Part shown: piece after piece, positions 26,229 to 36,600 of the stretch
How positions within the stretch are numbered: the stretch's first letter is position 1
How the letters are laid out: every line of letters starts with the position of its first letter
Assembly: GCF_000375585.1 (NCBI RefSeq)
Contig: NZ_AQWP01000006.1
Coordinates: forward strand, 236,496-300,495
Reading direction: 5' to 3'
DNA: 64,000 nucleotides
Source: Sinorhizobium meliloti 4H41
GTDB lineage: Bacteria > Pseudomonadota > Alphaproteobacteria > Rhizobiales > Rhizobiaceae
Notes under the pieces: generated by a model
What the model was told of the DNA's origin: nothing
The model's input: only the letters and a program-made list of their open reading frames with translations
Databases searched by the model: none
Program-made: the position numbers and the translations under genes

Positions 26229-26277
26229 AACCGAGGACTCCCACTTCTCAGCATCTGAATTAACAAAGGATTCTTTC

Positions 26278-27351
26278 ATGACGTCTCTCCTCTCACGTTC
26301 CACAGCAGTGATGAAGCCGACTGTCGCCGGATTTCTATCCTTGATAGCCTTGTCGCTTCCGACATTCGCCGGCGAGCAAGTCATCATCGCGTCGACCGGC
26401 GGCGCTTATGACAAGGCTCTAAGGGAGGCCTGGTTCGATCCGTTCACGAAGGCTACTGGCATCGAGGTGGTCACCGTCGCGGCGACGAACGCCGAAATGC
26501 GCGCCAAGGCTGCGGCCATGGTGAAAACGGGAAACGTCAATTGGGACCTCTATCTCGACGGCGAGATCCAGGCCGCCTCAAAGGCGCATCGCGAAGTGAC
26601 AGAGGATCTGACGGATTTCTGCCGCCAATTTGCCGATCGCGAGGACCTCAGCGCCAATGCATGCTCCGCTGGCGGGGCCCTGCTGCAATCCACGGCTACG
26701 CTGTTGGCCTACAGAACCGGAAAACCCGGAGAACCAGTTCCCGCAACATGGGCCGATATGTGGGACACAGGGAAATTTCCGGGTGAACGCGCATTTCCGA
26801 ACTTCGATGATCCCTGGCGCGTCATGGCGGCCGCACTGCTCGCCGATGGTGTAAAGCGCGACGAATTATTTCCGCTCGACATCGATCGCGCGTTGGCTAA
26901 GCTCGACAAGATCAAGCCTTCCGTCACGCTGTGGTGGAAGACGGGCGATCAGAGCGTGCAAGGGTTTCGCAATGGCGAGTACTCGCTCGGGCAGATCTGG
27001 TTGACGCGCGCAAAGGCGATGCAGAATGAGGGGCTGCCGATCGACTGGTCCTACAAGGCCGCCTTCCTCGTCGGCGACCGGATAGCGCTGCTGAAGGGCG
27101 CGCCGCACCGTGACAACGCGCTGAAGTTAATGGCCTTCTGGCTGGACTCTCCCGCGGCGCAGGCCAAAGCGTGCGAAGCTCTCTCCTGCACGCCCCCGAG
27201 TAGCGATGCGATCTCGATGATGTCGGATGAGGCGCGCAAGACGATGCCGCAAGGTGACGACGTCCGGGATCACGTCATTCTTCCCGACGCGGAGTGGATC
27301 AACGCCAATGCTGCGATGATGTTGCAGCGCTGGAACGAGTGGATTCGCTGA
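26278..27351 (+). CDS. Polyamine-type ABC transporter substrate-binding protein (PotD-like)
   Basis: The 357-residue periplasmic protein has a hydrophobic leader ('VAGFLSLIALSLPTFAGE') followed by 'VIIASTGGAYDKALREAWFD', the usual opening of the PotD/PotF relatives. 'NVNWDLYLDGEIQAA' and 'WWKTGDQSVQGFRNGEYSLG' in part line the ligand cleft. The ligand may be a polyamine-like or other cationic compound, or an organic acid; the family has a wide range. It starts 49 bp after the second permease and closes the ABC operon. Confidence 0.9.
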   Translation: MTSLLSRSTAVMKPTVAGFLSLIALSLPTFAGEQVIIASTGGAYDKALREAWFDPFTKATGIEVVTVAATNAEMRAKAAAMVKTGNVNWDLYLDGEIQAASKAHREVTEDLTDFCRQFADREDLSANACSAGGALLQSTATLLAYRTGKPGEPVPATWADMWDTGKFPGERAFPNFDDPWRVMAAALLADGVKRDELFPLDIDRALAKLDKIKPSVTLWWKTGDQSVQGFRNGEYSLGQIWLTRAKAMQNEGLPIDWSYKAAFLVGDRIALLKGAPHRDNALKLMAFWLDSPAAQAKACEALSCTPPSSDAISMMSDEARKTMPQGDDVRDHVILPDAEWINANAAMMLQRWNEWIR

Positions 27352-27609
27352 CTGCACCAGCGCCCCGCGTGCATGGAGGCGAGGCGCAGCGGTCTCGGAG
27401 CGCTCCGCCTTGGGAATCGTCTGAAGGTGAAGCGGATGCTCACCCCGAGCTAAGCGTCCTCTTTGGGGGGAGCCGAGGTTCATGCAAGCACCGTGTACGT
27501 CCTCGTTTGTCCAGAAGCAGTCGCACGACAGTTTCTGATCAGCGGCCGGGAGCGACCCTTCCCTCTCTTCCGCAGCAGACGCTGTGAACGGCTCGCTTGA
27601 GCCGATATC

Positions 27610-29189
27610 GTTGAAAAACTCGGAGCTTGAACGCCGTAGGAGGTGTGGGCGGCGTTTTTCAGGAATTTTGCGAGTTTGTCGCGGCCTTGGCATGGCGCGC
27701 GCTTGGGCTTTGCCCGCTGGTCATTAGAGGGCCATCGTGGTGGCTTGGAGGTGCATAGGCCTCAGCTTTGCCAGCCTTCTGAGGTTTTGCGCGGTCGCTG
27801 CAAGCAGGAATTCATCTCGCGCACCATACGGACCTCGCAGTCTCAGCCGTGCCAAGCGGAGAATGCGCTTGAGATGAGCAAAGAGCATTTCCACCTTCTT
27901 GCGACGATGCCGTGACTGTTCATAGTTCGGCGTTTTGGCGATTGCCCGTGCCACGTCTCGCGCATCTTCGTTCACGTCACGCGGTATCTTGCGATGCGAC
28001 ATGTTCGGGCAACAACGAGGCTTCGATGGGCACGCCCGGCAGTCTTTCTGACTCGCGCGATAGCGAAGCGTACCGTCTTTTGCCGGCGCTCCTCGGGGGT
28101 GGGCGTAGTTCCGTCGAAAGCGGACAAGCTCCTTACCCTCCGGGCAAATGTAACGATCATTCTCACCGTCCCAGATGAAGTCATCCCGAGACCAAGTGCC
28201 ATCGGTTCGGTTGGACTTGTCGAAGACCGGGATATGCGGCGCGATCTGCTTGTGTTTGACGAGCCAGGCAAGATTGTCGGCCGAGCCGTAGGCGCTGTCC
28301 GCCACCACATATCGCGGCTTCAGTCCAAACCGGTTCTCTGTTCGATCGATCATCGTGCGTGAAGCGCCAACTTCGGCTTGGCGAATGGCTCGGGTCGCCT
28401 CGACATCGAGAATGACGCCATGGTCGGTGTCGATAAGATAGTTGGTGGCATAGGCAAAGAAGGCATGGCCTTTATGCGCACCAGTCCACTGCGCTGCCGG
28501 ATCCGACGGCGAAATGAACTTCGGCGTCACCGGCGAGGCAGCGCCGAAGGCCGCATCATCGAGGACAGCCAGATACTCCTGCACCGAGCGGCTGGCATCC
28601 TCTTTCGCCTCATCGGTCTTCCATTCTGCGCTCGGCACCGAGCGTTGCTTGTTGGCGTCGGCTGCAATCAGGCTGGCGTCAACCGCGAAGCCTTCAGCGC
28701 CGACCAGCCCCTGGGCCAAGCAGCGCTCCACCACCGTCTCGAACAGGTGCCGCAGGATATCGCTTTGCCGGAAGCGGCCGTGGCGGTTCTTCGAGAAACT
28801 CGAATGATTGGGCACCTTGCCGTCCAGGCCAAGGCGGCAAAACCAACGGTAGGCGAGGTTAAGATGGACTTCCTCACAGAGCCGGCGCTCTGACCGGATG
28901 CCCATGCTGTAGCCGATGATCAGCATCCGCATCATCAGTTCCGGATCGATCGAAGGTCGGCCCGTGCTGCTGTAGTAGGGCTTCAACTGTGCGCGGATGC
29001 TATCGAGGTCCAGGTGACGATCGATGCAGCGAAGGAGATGATCCGCCGGCACGTGCTCCTCAAGGCTGAAATCGTAGAAGAGCTGCGCCGGAGCCGCCTG
29101 AAATCCCATCATTCGCCTGATCCCCTGCAAATCACTCAGAGGATTGAATCACGCGTCTCAAGCGCCAGCAATGACGAGTTTTTCAACAC
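27610..29189 (-). mobile_element. IS1182-family insertion sequence
   Basis: The element of about 1.58 kb is bounded by 13-bp inverted repeats GTTGAAAAACTCG (27610-27622) and CGAGTTTTTCAAC (29175-29187), the right end having two further bases. TATC at 27606-27609 and again at 29190-29193 is a likely 4-bp target duplication. It carries one transposase gene (27724-29130). The flanks at 27352-27605 and 29194-29436 contain no recognised gene. Confidence 0.8.
27724..29130 (-). CDS. IS1182-family transposase
   Basis: The 468-residue transposase begins with the DUF772-type N-terminal region ('LFYDFSLEEHVPADHLLRCI' and 'IDPELMMRMLIIGYSMGIRS') and continues with the DDE core ('GFAVDASLIAADAN', 'YVVADSAYGSADNLAWL') and a Cys-rich segment ('YICPEGKELV', 'CRACPSKPRCCPN'). 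It ends with 'RRKKVEMLFAHLKRILRL', holding the catalytic Glu. It looks intact in length and frame, so the element may be active. Confidence 0.93.
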   Translation of the reverse strand: MQGIRRMMGFQAAPAQLFYDFSLEEHVPADHLLRCIDRHLDLDSIRAQLKPYYSSTGRPSIDPELMMRMLIIGYSMGIRSERRLCEEVHLNLAYRWFCRLGLDGKVPNHSSFSKNRHGRFRQSDILRHLFETVVERCLAQGLVGAEGFAVDASLIAADANKQRSVPSAEWKTDEAKEDASRSVQEYLAVLDDAAFGAASPVTPKFISPSDPAAQWTGAHKGHAFFAYATNYLIDTDHGVILDVEATRAIRQAEVGASRTMIDRTENRFGLKPRYVVADSAYGSADNLAWLVKHKQIAPHIPVFDKSNRTDGTWSRDDFIWDGENDRYICPEGKELVRFRRNYAHPRGAPAKDGTLRYRASQKDCRACPSKPRCCPNMSHRKIPRDVNEDARDVARAIAKTPNYEQSRHRRKKVEMLFAHLKRILRLARLRLRGPYGARDEFLLAATAQNLRRLAKLRPMHLQATTMAL

Positions 29190-29436
29190 TATCAGCCCAT
29201 TGCGGACGCCCGACGATGGCGCTGAGCATTTCACCCGCAGACGGTCGAGGCGGTTGCCGGCATGATCCTCGTCGCGGTTGCCGTTCACGAGCTATTCGTG
29301 CGGTGACAAGTGCGGGCGCACCGCTTGACAGCCGTGGGCAAAGAGCGGAAAACACAGTCCATGGGGTTGCGATCACCCCACGAGGCGACAGCCGAAGAAT
29401 CGCGTCCTTTTCAACCGGTCAGACGGAGGACGCGCC

Positions 29437-30258
29437 ATGCCGTCACTTCTTGAAATTTCCCCCGACAAGCTCGCCCGCCTCATCGGTACCCCGAAATCCC
29501 CAGCTCTCATCGACGTGCGGATTGACGAGGATTTCAACGCCGACCCTCGGCTGGTCCCCGGCTCGGTCCGGCGCGATTACCGTGAGGTGCAGTTCTGGAG
29601 GGATGAGCTTTACGGCCGGTCCGCCGTCGTCATCTGCCACCGCGGCAAAAAACTGAGCTACGGCGTAGCCGCCTGGCTCCGCCAGGCCGGCGTTTCGGCC
29701 GACGTGCTCGAGGGCGGCTTCGAGAGTTGGGCAAAGGCCGGACACCCGGCAGTTCCCGCCTCCAGCTTGCCCGAGAGGGATGGGCAAGGGCGCACCGTCT
29801 GGGTGACGCGCACGCGTCCGAAGATCGACCGCATCGCCTGCCCATGGTTGATCCGCCGCTTTGTTGATCCAAATGCCGTGTTCCTGTTCGTCTCGCCGTC
29901 CGAGGTCGAAACGGTCGCCGAGCGTTTCAATGCCACGCCTTTCGACATCGACGCGCCGGTCCGCTGGAGCCACCGTGGCGAGCATTGCACCTTTGACGTC
30001 ATGGTTCAGGAATTCGGGCTGGCAACGGAACCGCTGTTGCGGCTCGCAACAATCGTTCGGGCTGCCGACACGGCGCGGCTTGATCTTGCGCCGCAGGCGC
30101 CCGGCCTGTTAGCCGCCTCGCTTGGGCTGTCGCGCATGTATGCCGACGACAACGAACAGCTCGAGGCGGGTCTGCCGCTCTATGACGCGTTTTACCGCTG
30201 GTGCCGGGACGCGACCGACGAAACGCACAACTGGCCTTCTCCGAAAAAGGGAGCATGA
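29437..30258 (+). CDS. Rhodanese-ChrB domain chromate resistance protein
   Basis: The 273-residue protein combines an N-terminal rhodanese domain (residues 1-110; 'ALIDVRIDEDF', active loop 'VICHRGKKLSYGVAAWL' with the sulfur-carrying Cys) and a C-terminal ChrB-type domain (from about 115; 'WVTRTRPKIDRIACPWLIRR', 'SHRGEHCTFDVM'). Proteins with this layout accompany chromate efflux pumps and are thought to sense or help detoxify chromate. It overlaps the chrA start by 4 bp, so the two are co-translated. Confidence 0.9.
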   Translation: MPSLLEISPDKLARLIGTPKSPALIDVRIDEDFNADPRLVPGSVRRDYREVQFWRDELYGRSAVVICHRGKKLSYGVAAWLRQAGVSADVLEGGFESWAKAGHPAVPASSLPERDGQGRTVWVTRTRPKIDRIACPWLIRRFVDPNAVFLFVSPSEVETVAERFNATPFDIDAPVRWSHRGEHCTFDVMVQEFGLATEPLLRLATIVRAADTARLDLAPQAPGLLAASLGLSRMYADDNEQLEAGLPLYDAFYRWCRDATDETHNWPSPKKGA

Positions 30259-31664
30259 CCTTGTCCGACATCGCACGGAACGTCACGACTATGTCAGAGC
30301 CCCAAGCATTGAGGCATGGCATACCGTTCGGCGACGCACTTCGCGTCTGGGCGCGGATCGCGACCTTGAGCTTCGGCGGCCCCGCCGGGCAGATCGCGGT
30401 GATGCACCGTATCCTCGTCGACGAGAAGCGTTGGATCGGCGAGCACCGCTTCCTGCACGCGCTCAACTACTGCATGCTGCTGCCCGGCCCGGAAGCGCAG
30501 CAGCTTGCGGTCTATATTGGCTGGCTCCTGCACAGAACTGTCGGAGGACTCGTCGCCGGCATTCTGTTCGTTCTTCCGGGCTTCCTTTCAATTCTTGCTC
30601 TGAGCTACATCTACGCGGCCTTCGGCAATGTCACTGTCGTCGAGGGGCTGTTCTTCGGCCTGAAGGCGGCCGTGCTTGCGGTCGTTATTCATGCCGTCTT
30701 CCGGATTGGCAGCAGGGCGCTGAAAAACCGGCTGATGATCGGCATTGCGGCGGCCGCCTTCGTCACCATCTTCTTCTTCGGGGTGCCGTTCCCGCTGATC
30801 ATTCTGGGCGCCGGCATCATCGGCTATATCGGTGGGCGCTCGGGGTCGCCGCTCTTCCGGATCGGCGGCGGCCACAAGGCGGGAACTGGACCAGTTCTCA
30901 AGGATGAAGACTCGCTTCTCGGAGAAGACATCCCTGCTCACGCGCGCCCCGACCTGGCCTGGTCACTACGAGTCTCGGCGGTTTTCCTCGCGCTGTGGCT
31001 GGTGCCGCTTGCCTTGCTTTTGATCTTTCTCGGGCCGGACAACGTCTTCACCAAGATCGGACTGTTCTTCAGCCAGATGGCGGTTGTGACCTTCGGAGGT
31101 GCCTATGCGGTGCTTGCCTATGTCGCCCAGGAAGCGGTTCAGCAATATGGTTGGCTGAAACCGGGCGAGATGCTCGACGGTCTCGGCATGGCCGAGACGA
31201 CACCGGGGCCGTTGATCATGGTCACCCAGTTCGTCGGCTTCATGGGCGCCTATCGCGATCCTGGCTCGCTCAACCCGATGACTGCGGCGACGCTTGCGGC
31301 AGTGCTGACGACTTGGGTCACCTTTGTCCCCTGCTTCCTCTGGATCTTCCTCGGAGCACCCTTCATCGAGAGGCTGCGGAGCAATGTGGCGCTAACCGGC
31401 GCGATGTCGGCGATCACCGCCGCGGTCGTCGGTGTAATCCTTAATCTCGCGGTCTGGTTTGGTTTGCACACGCTGTTTGCCGAGGTGATCACGCGGAACA
31501 TCGGAGGTCTCACGCTGGACGTTCCCGTACTGAGCTCCCTTGTTCTCCCTTCACTCGTTCTGACCATCACAGCCGCAACCGCAATATTCCGGTACAAGGC
31601 ATCGATCATCGTCACGCTGCTCGCCTGCGCCTTGGCCGGTATGGCGTGGACGTTGGGCACGTAG
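30255..31664 (+). CDS. chrA: Chromate efflux transporter ChrA
   Basis: The roughly 469-residue membrane protein has two homologous halves. Each begins with the CHR signature: 'IATLSFGGPAGQIAVMH' in the first and 'MAVVTFGGAYAVLAYVAQEA' in the second. The half-repeats continue with 'LLPGPEAQQLAVYIGWLLH' and 'ETTPGPLIMVTQFVGFM'. It exports chromate from the cytoplasm. The ATG at 30255 overlaps the stop of the ChrB-domain gene (ATGA). The downstream MFS gene is broken. Confidence 0.93.
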   Translation: MTLSDIARNVTTMSEPQALRHGIPFGDALRVWARIATLSFGGPAGQIAVMHRILVDEKRWIGEHRFLHALNYCMLLPGPEAQQLAVYIGWLLHRTVGGLVAGILFVLPGFLSILALSYIYAAFGNVTVVEGLFFGLKAAVLAVVIHAVFRIGSRALKNRLMIGIAAAAFVTIFFFGVPFPLIILGAGIIGYIGGRSGSPLFRIGGGHKAGTGPVLKDEDSLLGEDIPAHARPDLAWSLRVSAVFLALWLVPLALLLIFLGPDNVFTKIGLFFSQMAVVTFGGAYAVLAYVAQEAVQQYGWLKPGEMLDGLGMAETTPGPLIMVTQFVGFMGAYRDPGSLNPMTAATLAAVLTTWVTFVPCFLWIFLGAPFIERLRSNVALTGAMSAITAAVVGVILNLAVWFGLHTLFAEVITRNIGGLTLDVPVLSSLVLPSLVLTITAATAIFRYKASIIVTLLACALAGMAWTLGT

Positions 31665-31819
31665 GCCGCTTTGCGAAACAGACAATGCAACGGGGCTCCT
31701 CTATAAGGCAGCGACGTCTCCGTAGCGAGCTCTGGCTAGATGCCTGGCTTCTCGTTGGTCCCTCGCTGTCCGTGCCCGACAGGTTGAAGCCGAGACGCAG
31801 CTCGAAAGAAGGGACGTAA

Positions 31820-32994
31820 GTGTCAGGCATCCACCCGGGAACCTATCTGTTTGCTGCGCGTGCCTTGCGCGATTTCGGCGACGGCTTTGTCGCCATCCTC
31901 CTTCCGGTCTATCTGCACCTCCTCGGCTTTTCCCCGCCGCAAGTCGGCATCATCGCGACCGCGTCCCTCTTTGGCTCGGCGCTCTTGACGATTGCCGTCG
32001 GGTTTCTCGGCGCGCGCCACGATGTCCGTTGGTTGGTGCTCGCCGCCGCGAGCCTGATGACGGCTACAGGTGTCGCCATATCCCTGGCGCACGATTACTG
32101 GCCGCTGCTGGTGATCGCGTTCGCCGGGACTGTCAATCCGTCGGCCGGTAGCGTGAGTGTGTTCGTGCCACTGGAGCACGCGGCGCTCACCCGCGAAGTA
32201 AGCGATGCGGAGCGGACGAGGATGTTCGCGCGCTACAGCCTAGTGCCGCCGGTGCGCTTTCGGCCGCACTTCCGATTTCATCGCTGTCGTGGAGCTCGAA
32301 CGATTGGCAGCCGTCAAGCTGATGTTCGTGCTCTACGCGCTAGTCGGGTTCGCCGCCGGCTTTCTTTATGCACGCATACCAAAGCGCATTGTCAGCCACG
32401 AAACCGTGGAGACCGCGGCGCTCGGCCCGTCACGCGCCATCGTCTTGAGGCTCGCGGCCCTGTTCAGCCTCGACGCCTTCGCCGAGGCTTCGTGGTCCAG
32501 TCGCTGCTCGCCCTCTGGCTGTTCGAGCGTTTCGATCTATCGCTCGCACAAGCTGGGGTATTTTTCTTCTGGTCGGGCGTGTTGTCGGCGTTGTCGTTTC
32601 CTGTCGCTGCATGGCTGTCGCGACGTATCGGTCTCATCAACACCATGGTACCCCCATACCGTCAAGCGTTGCCCTGATGCTGGCGACGTTCGCACCGACA
32701 TTGCCGCTGGCGCTGGCCCTGCTACTGCTTCGGGCGGCGCCCTCGCAGATGGACGTGTCGACTCGCTCGTCCTATGTCATGGCCGTCGTCACGGAGTCGG
32801 AGCGGGCGGCGGCCGCGAGCTTCACATCCGTGCCATGCAGTCTCGCCGCCGCGGCGAGCCCAGCCCTTGCGGGCGCGCTGTTTGCAACATCCTACCGGTC
32901 TTGGCCGCTCGTCATCTGTGCTACGCTGAAAATAGTCTATGACCTGCTATTGCTGATGCAGTTCCGACACCTTAGGCCGCCGGAGGAAAGCTGA
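31820..32994 (+). pseudogene. Frameshifted MFS transporter
   Basis: The first frame gives the MFS opening 'FAARALRDFGDGFVAILLPV', and from 31820 to about 32255 it holds four or five membrane helices with 'GARHDVRWLVLAAASL' as the loop 2-3 motif. The reading then shifts to 'MELERLAAVKLMFVLYALVG' (from 32289), back at about 32490 to 'SLLALWLFERFDLSLAQAGV', and finally at about 32650 to 'VALMLATFAPTLPLALALLL' onward, ending 'MQFRHLRPPEES'. At least three indels are needed. MFS genes are frequent third members of rhizobial chromate modules; this copy should be dead. Confidence 0.8.
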
Positions 32995-32999
32995 GAGTA

Positions 33000-33651
33000 G
33001 CGCTGTTGGCGCGCTGTTGCCGTTCAGCGCGTGTTCAAGCCATACATGAAACTGTGCCATTAAGAGATCACCGGTGGCTGGAACAACCATCGGCGTTATT
33101 CTTATCGCATTCGTGGGCATTTGCCTCCGCCGGGACTCTGCCGCGTCTGGTTCTATGACCGACCTGCTGGACACCAGCCGCCATCGACATGGTGCCGCCG
33201 GGCTGAGCGACTTGCTTATGGCGGACGGATCATCTGGGGCGGTTCGCGGGAGTAGCCCTACCGGCTACGATCCAGGTGTTCAGAGGCCTTCGGCTTCAAT
33301 CGTGGTCAGAAAGCCGGAATGATCCGTGTCGAGGTCAACATCGGTTTTGCCGGTCAACCTGCAATTCGGGCCTCATTCGGCAACTGCCGCTTTCCACCCA
33401 TCACGGCCCGCCCTTAGCATTTGGTCGCCGAATGGCGGAAAGTCTGGGCAACCACCTCATTCGCCACCATCTCGTTTACGATATGAGCAGTCGTATACTT
33501 GCTGAGGACCAGATTGGGGGCGATCCAGCGATAGCTCGGCCTTCCAGGAATGATAGGAGCGAAGATCGTCGGCGACGATGCGGGTGGTCGCTCCGTATCC
33601 GGTTGACCGCCGATCAGGATGAAACGCGGTTGTACCACCTGCCATGCTCGA
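33000..33651. other. Gene-poor stretch with a decayed short secreted-protein fragment
   Basis: At 33118-33246 (+) one frame reads 'HLPPPGLCRVWFYDRP' then 'GHQPP', a pattern shared by small proteobacterial envelope proteins (PPPGxCRxWxxxRPxGHQPP). The hydrophobic leader expected upstream is in a different frame (33074-33110), so the gene seems frameshifted. The rest has only short frames, including an unassigned minus-strand frame at 33414-33638 with no family I recognise. Confidence 0.4.
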
Positions 33652-36600
33652 TCAAATTTGATAGGGTGGTTCGCCGCGCGCGCGATCGATGATGCGCTGC
33701 TGACGCTCCGATATGATTTGCTGGCTCGCCTGCATGCGGACGGTCTCCTGCAAGATCTTCAGCCTGTCCTGCATTGCCTCGAAGGCACGGCGGTGCGGCG
33801 GCGGGACGCGATTGATGACGTCCGTCTCGCCGCGCAGGATGGCGTTGCGGCCAAAGCGTTCATCGAGCGCCCGGCTGACCGCGGCGAACTCTCGGGCGAC
33901 GGCGGGAGCAAGCGCGCCGGCGGCCACGTCGAGCTTGCCGTCCTTCTTCTTCATCTCCGCTGCCAACCGCAGCAGCGCGTCTTCGGCTGCCTGTGACAAT
34001 CCTGGAATGGCGACCGCCATGCGGCGTCGTTCTTCCGTGATGGCCTGGCGCTCCGAGTCGACGGCACTGACGTGAGCCGCGCCGAGCGAGCGCAAAAAGA
34101 CGGACGCCTCGGATACGGCCCGCAAAGCCTCTTTCCGTTCGCGGCCGGAGGCGAGCATGCGGTCGATCAGGCGTTCCGAACCGCGCAGCGCACCATAGGC
34201 GGCTGGGTCATTAGCCACGGCCGCGACGATCCGCTCGGCCGCAAAACCCTTGACGATCAGCGCCTCTATTCTGTCGACGGCGCCGGCCGGATCGCGCCAG
34301 ATGCGCTTGGCGATCTCGGCGAGCGCAGCGCGATTGTGACGATAGTGCGGGGCGGAAAGCGCGCGTTGGCCGGCCTCCTCGTCCACCGGCGTCCTGAATT
34401 CCGTCACGGCGGCGAGCATCGGCAGCACCGCTTTATCCTCTTTCCCGAACTCGACACTTGCACCGGCAACGATCTTCGAACGGTCCTTCCTCTCGGCAAG
34501 ATGCTGTTCTTCAGCGAAGCGACGGACAACCTCGAAGAGCCGCGTCAGCTTCCCGCGCCCTTCATCGGTGAAATCGTCCGGCATGCGTTCGGCGATGTTG
34601 CGTTCGACAATCGCGTCGGCCTTCGGCGTGAAGGCGCTCCAGCCGAAGCGGGCGGTCAGCGCGTCGCTCACTGCCTTCACCTCCTGCACGAGCGAGCGAT
34701 CCTCGGCGGCGAAGGCAAAGGCGCTCTTCCAGGCGTCGTAACCCCCTTGCTTGCGCACCGCCTCGATTTCGGCGAGGCGCGCCGTGGCCTGTTTCGACAG
34801 CGCCGGGACCGACAGGGACATATGGACGCGCCGCGTTTGCTCGCGCTCGCGGAACCGTGCGGCATTCCTGCGGAACTCGGTCGCATGGGCGCGGGCCAAG
34901 GGCAGCAATTCGTGGAGGGACACCATGGTGACGCCGCGCTCGTCGCGAGCCGCCCGGCCGTCAACCATGTGGTCCGACCCGCGAAGTCGGCCAAGCCGGT
35001 CCGGTGCTTTGCCGAGATCGTCGGCAAGCTTGCGGGGTTCGATGGCGGCGTCCGACGCCAGTGCATTAAGCGTCGATAGCGCGCCATCAGGGTCGCGATA
35101 GATTTTCGCCAGCACCGGGCGCAGGATGGCCTCGCGCTCCTTCCAGCGTTCGGAGGAGGGCTGAGCAAGTCGTGCGTCCTCCTCGACACTGCGGAAGAAT
35201 TTCGTGGTGGGCGGGATCAGATATTTCCCAACCGACGGGATTGGGGCCGAGAGAGATTCCGTCCGTTCCTCGCTGTAGGAAACGCGCCGTTGGCGCTCGA
35301 TCGCAAATCCGAGCGCAACGCTCGCCCTCTCCCAGAGCTTGGACACCTGCGCCCTCTTTTCGATAAGCCAAGCCAGCCGCCGCGAAACGCCCTCCTCTAT
35401 TTCCGCCGCGACCTCGGCGACCGTGTCGATGCCGCGCCGCCGCGCGAAGTCTTTTGCATGCGGCCAGTACCCGGCCTCGCTCTCGAAATCGAGCGTCGTC
35501 GTCTTGGCGCCGGATCGTCCGAGACGCTCGACAAGCTCACTGAACAGCTCCGGCCGGCGGCTCTCGCGCTCGATCCGCTCCCGGCGGGCGTCTGCGGTTT
35601 CGATCTGCCTGACGGTCCAGACATTGCGATCGACTTCCCGTTCCTCGAAACGCTTTTGGCCCGTCTCCTTATCGACGACGGGCACCCTGACCTTGACCTT
35701 CTCGACGCCGTCCTTTCGCAGCGTCACCGTATCGCCTTCAGCGACGCCCGCCGCCTCGAGCGCCTTCGGCAGGCTGACGCCCCAGAGCCGATGGACGGTT
35801 CCGTCGTCCGTCCGGATGTCGGCATAGGGACTTTCGTCCGCATCCTCGTCTGTGGGTCGCAACTTCGCCATCCCTTCTTCGACCAGTTCGCCGGTGACGC
35901 CGGCGGCATGATCGACGCGCGGCTTACGACTCCATTCCGGCCTCGCCTCGAAGTCCTCTGCCGCCGCATAGAGATCGGCGCGGTCGCGATGCCTGGTCAT
36001 CGCCACATAGGTCAGATGCTGGTCCATCATGCCGGTGGCGAGCACAAAGGTTCGGTCGACGGTGGCGCCCTGCGATTTATGAATGGTCGTGGCATATCCA
36101 TGATCGACGTTGCGATAGCTGTCCTTGCTGATGACGATGTCACCGCCGTTGTCGAGTCGGACCGACAGCAACGCATCGCCGCGTCTGTCGCCGGTGGAAA
36201 CGACCGTGCCGAGCATGCCGTTCTTGACGTATTGCGGACCAAGACGCCGCGCGCGTGGCTCCACGAAACGGGCGTTCTCTAGGAAGATGATGCGGTCGCC
36301 GGCGGCAAATTCGCGCAAGCCTCGCGCCGTCCGGAACGCGCGCGCCCCTGTCAGCGCGCCCTTCTCCACCATCACGCTCCGCAGGGCCTCGTTCAGCTTC
36401 CGGACGTCGTCGTTGGTGTGGGCGAGTACCAGAAGCTCGTCGCCGCGAAGCCGAACTTCATTTCCGCCGGAGACAGAGTTCTCGAGCGCCTGTTCGCGCG
36501 CATCGGCCCAGTCGGCAACGATGCGGTCGACGATTTCGTCACGCGTTTCCGCCGCGACAATACGGCCATGCCGCGCATAGGCATCGAGGCCCTCTTCGAT

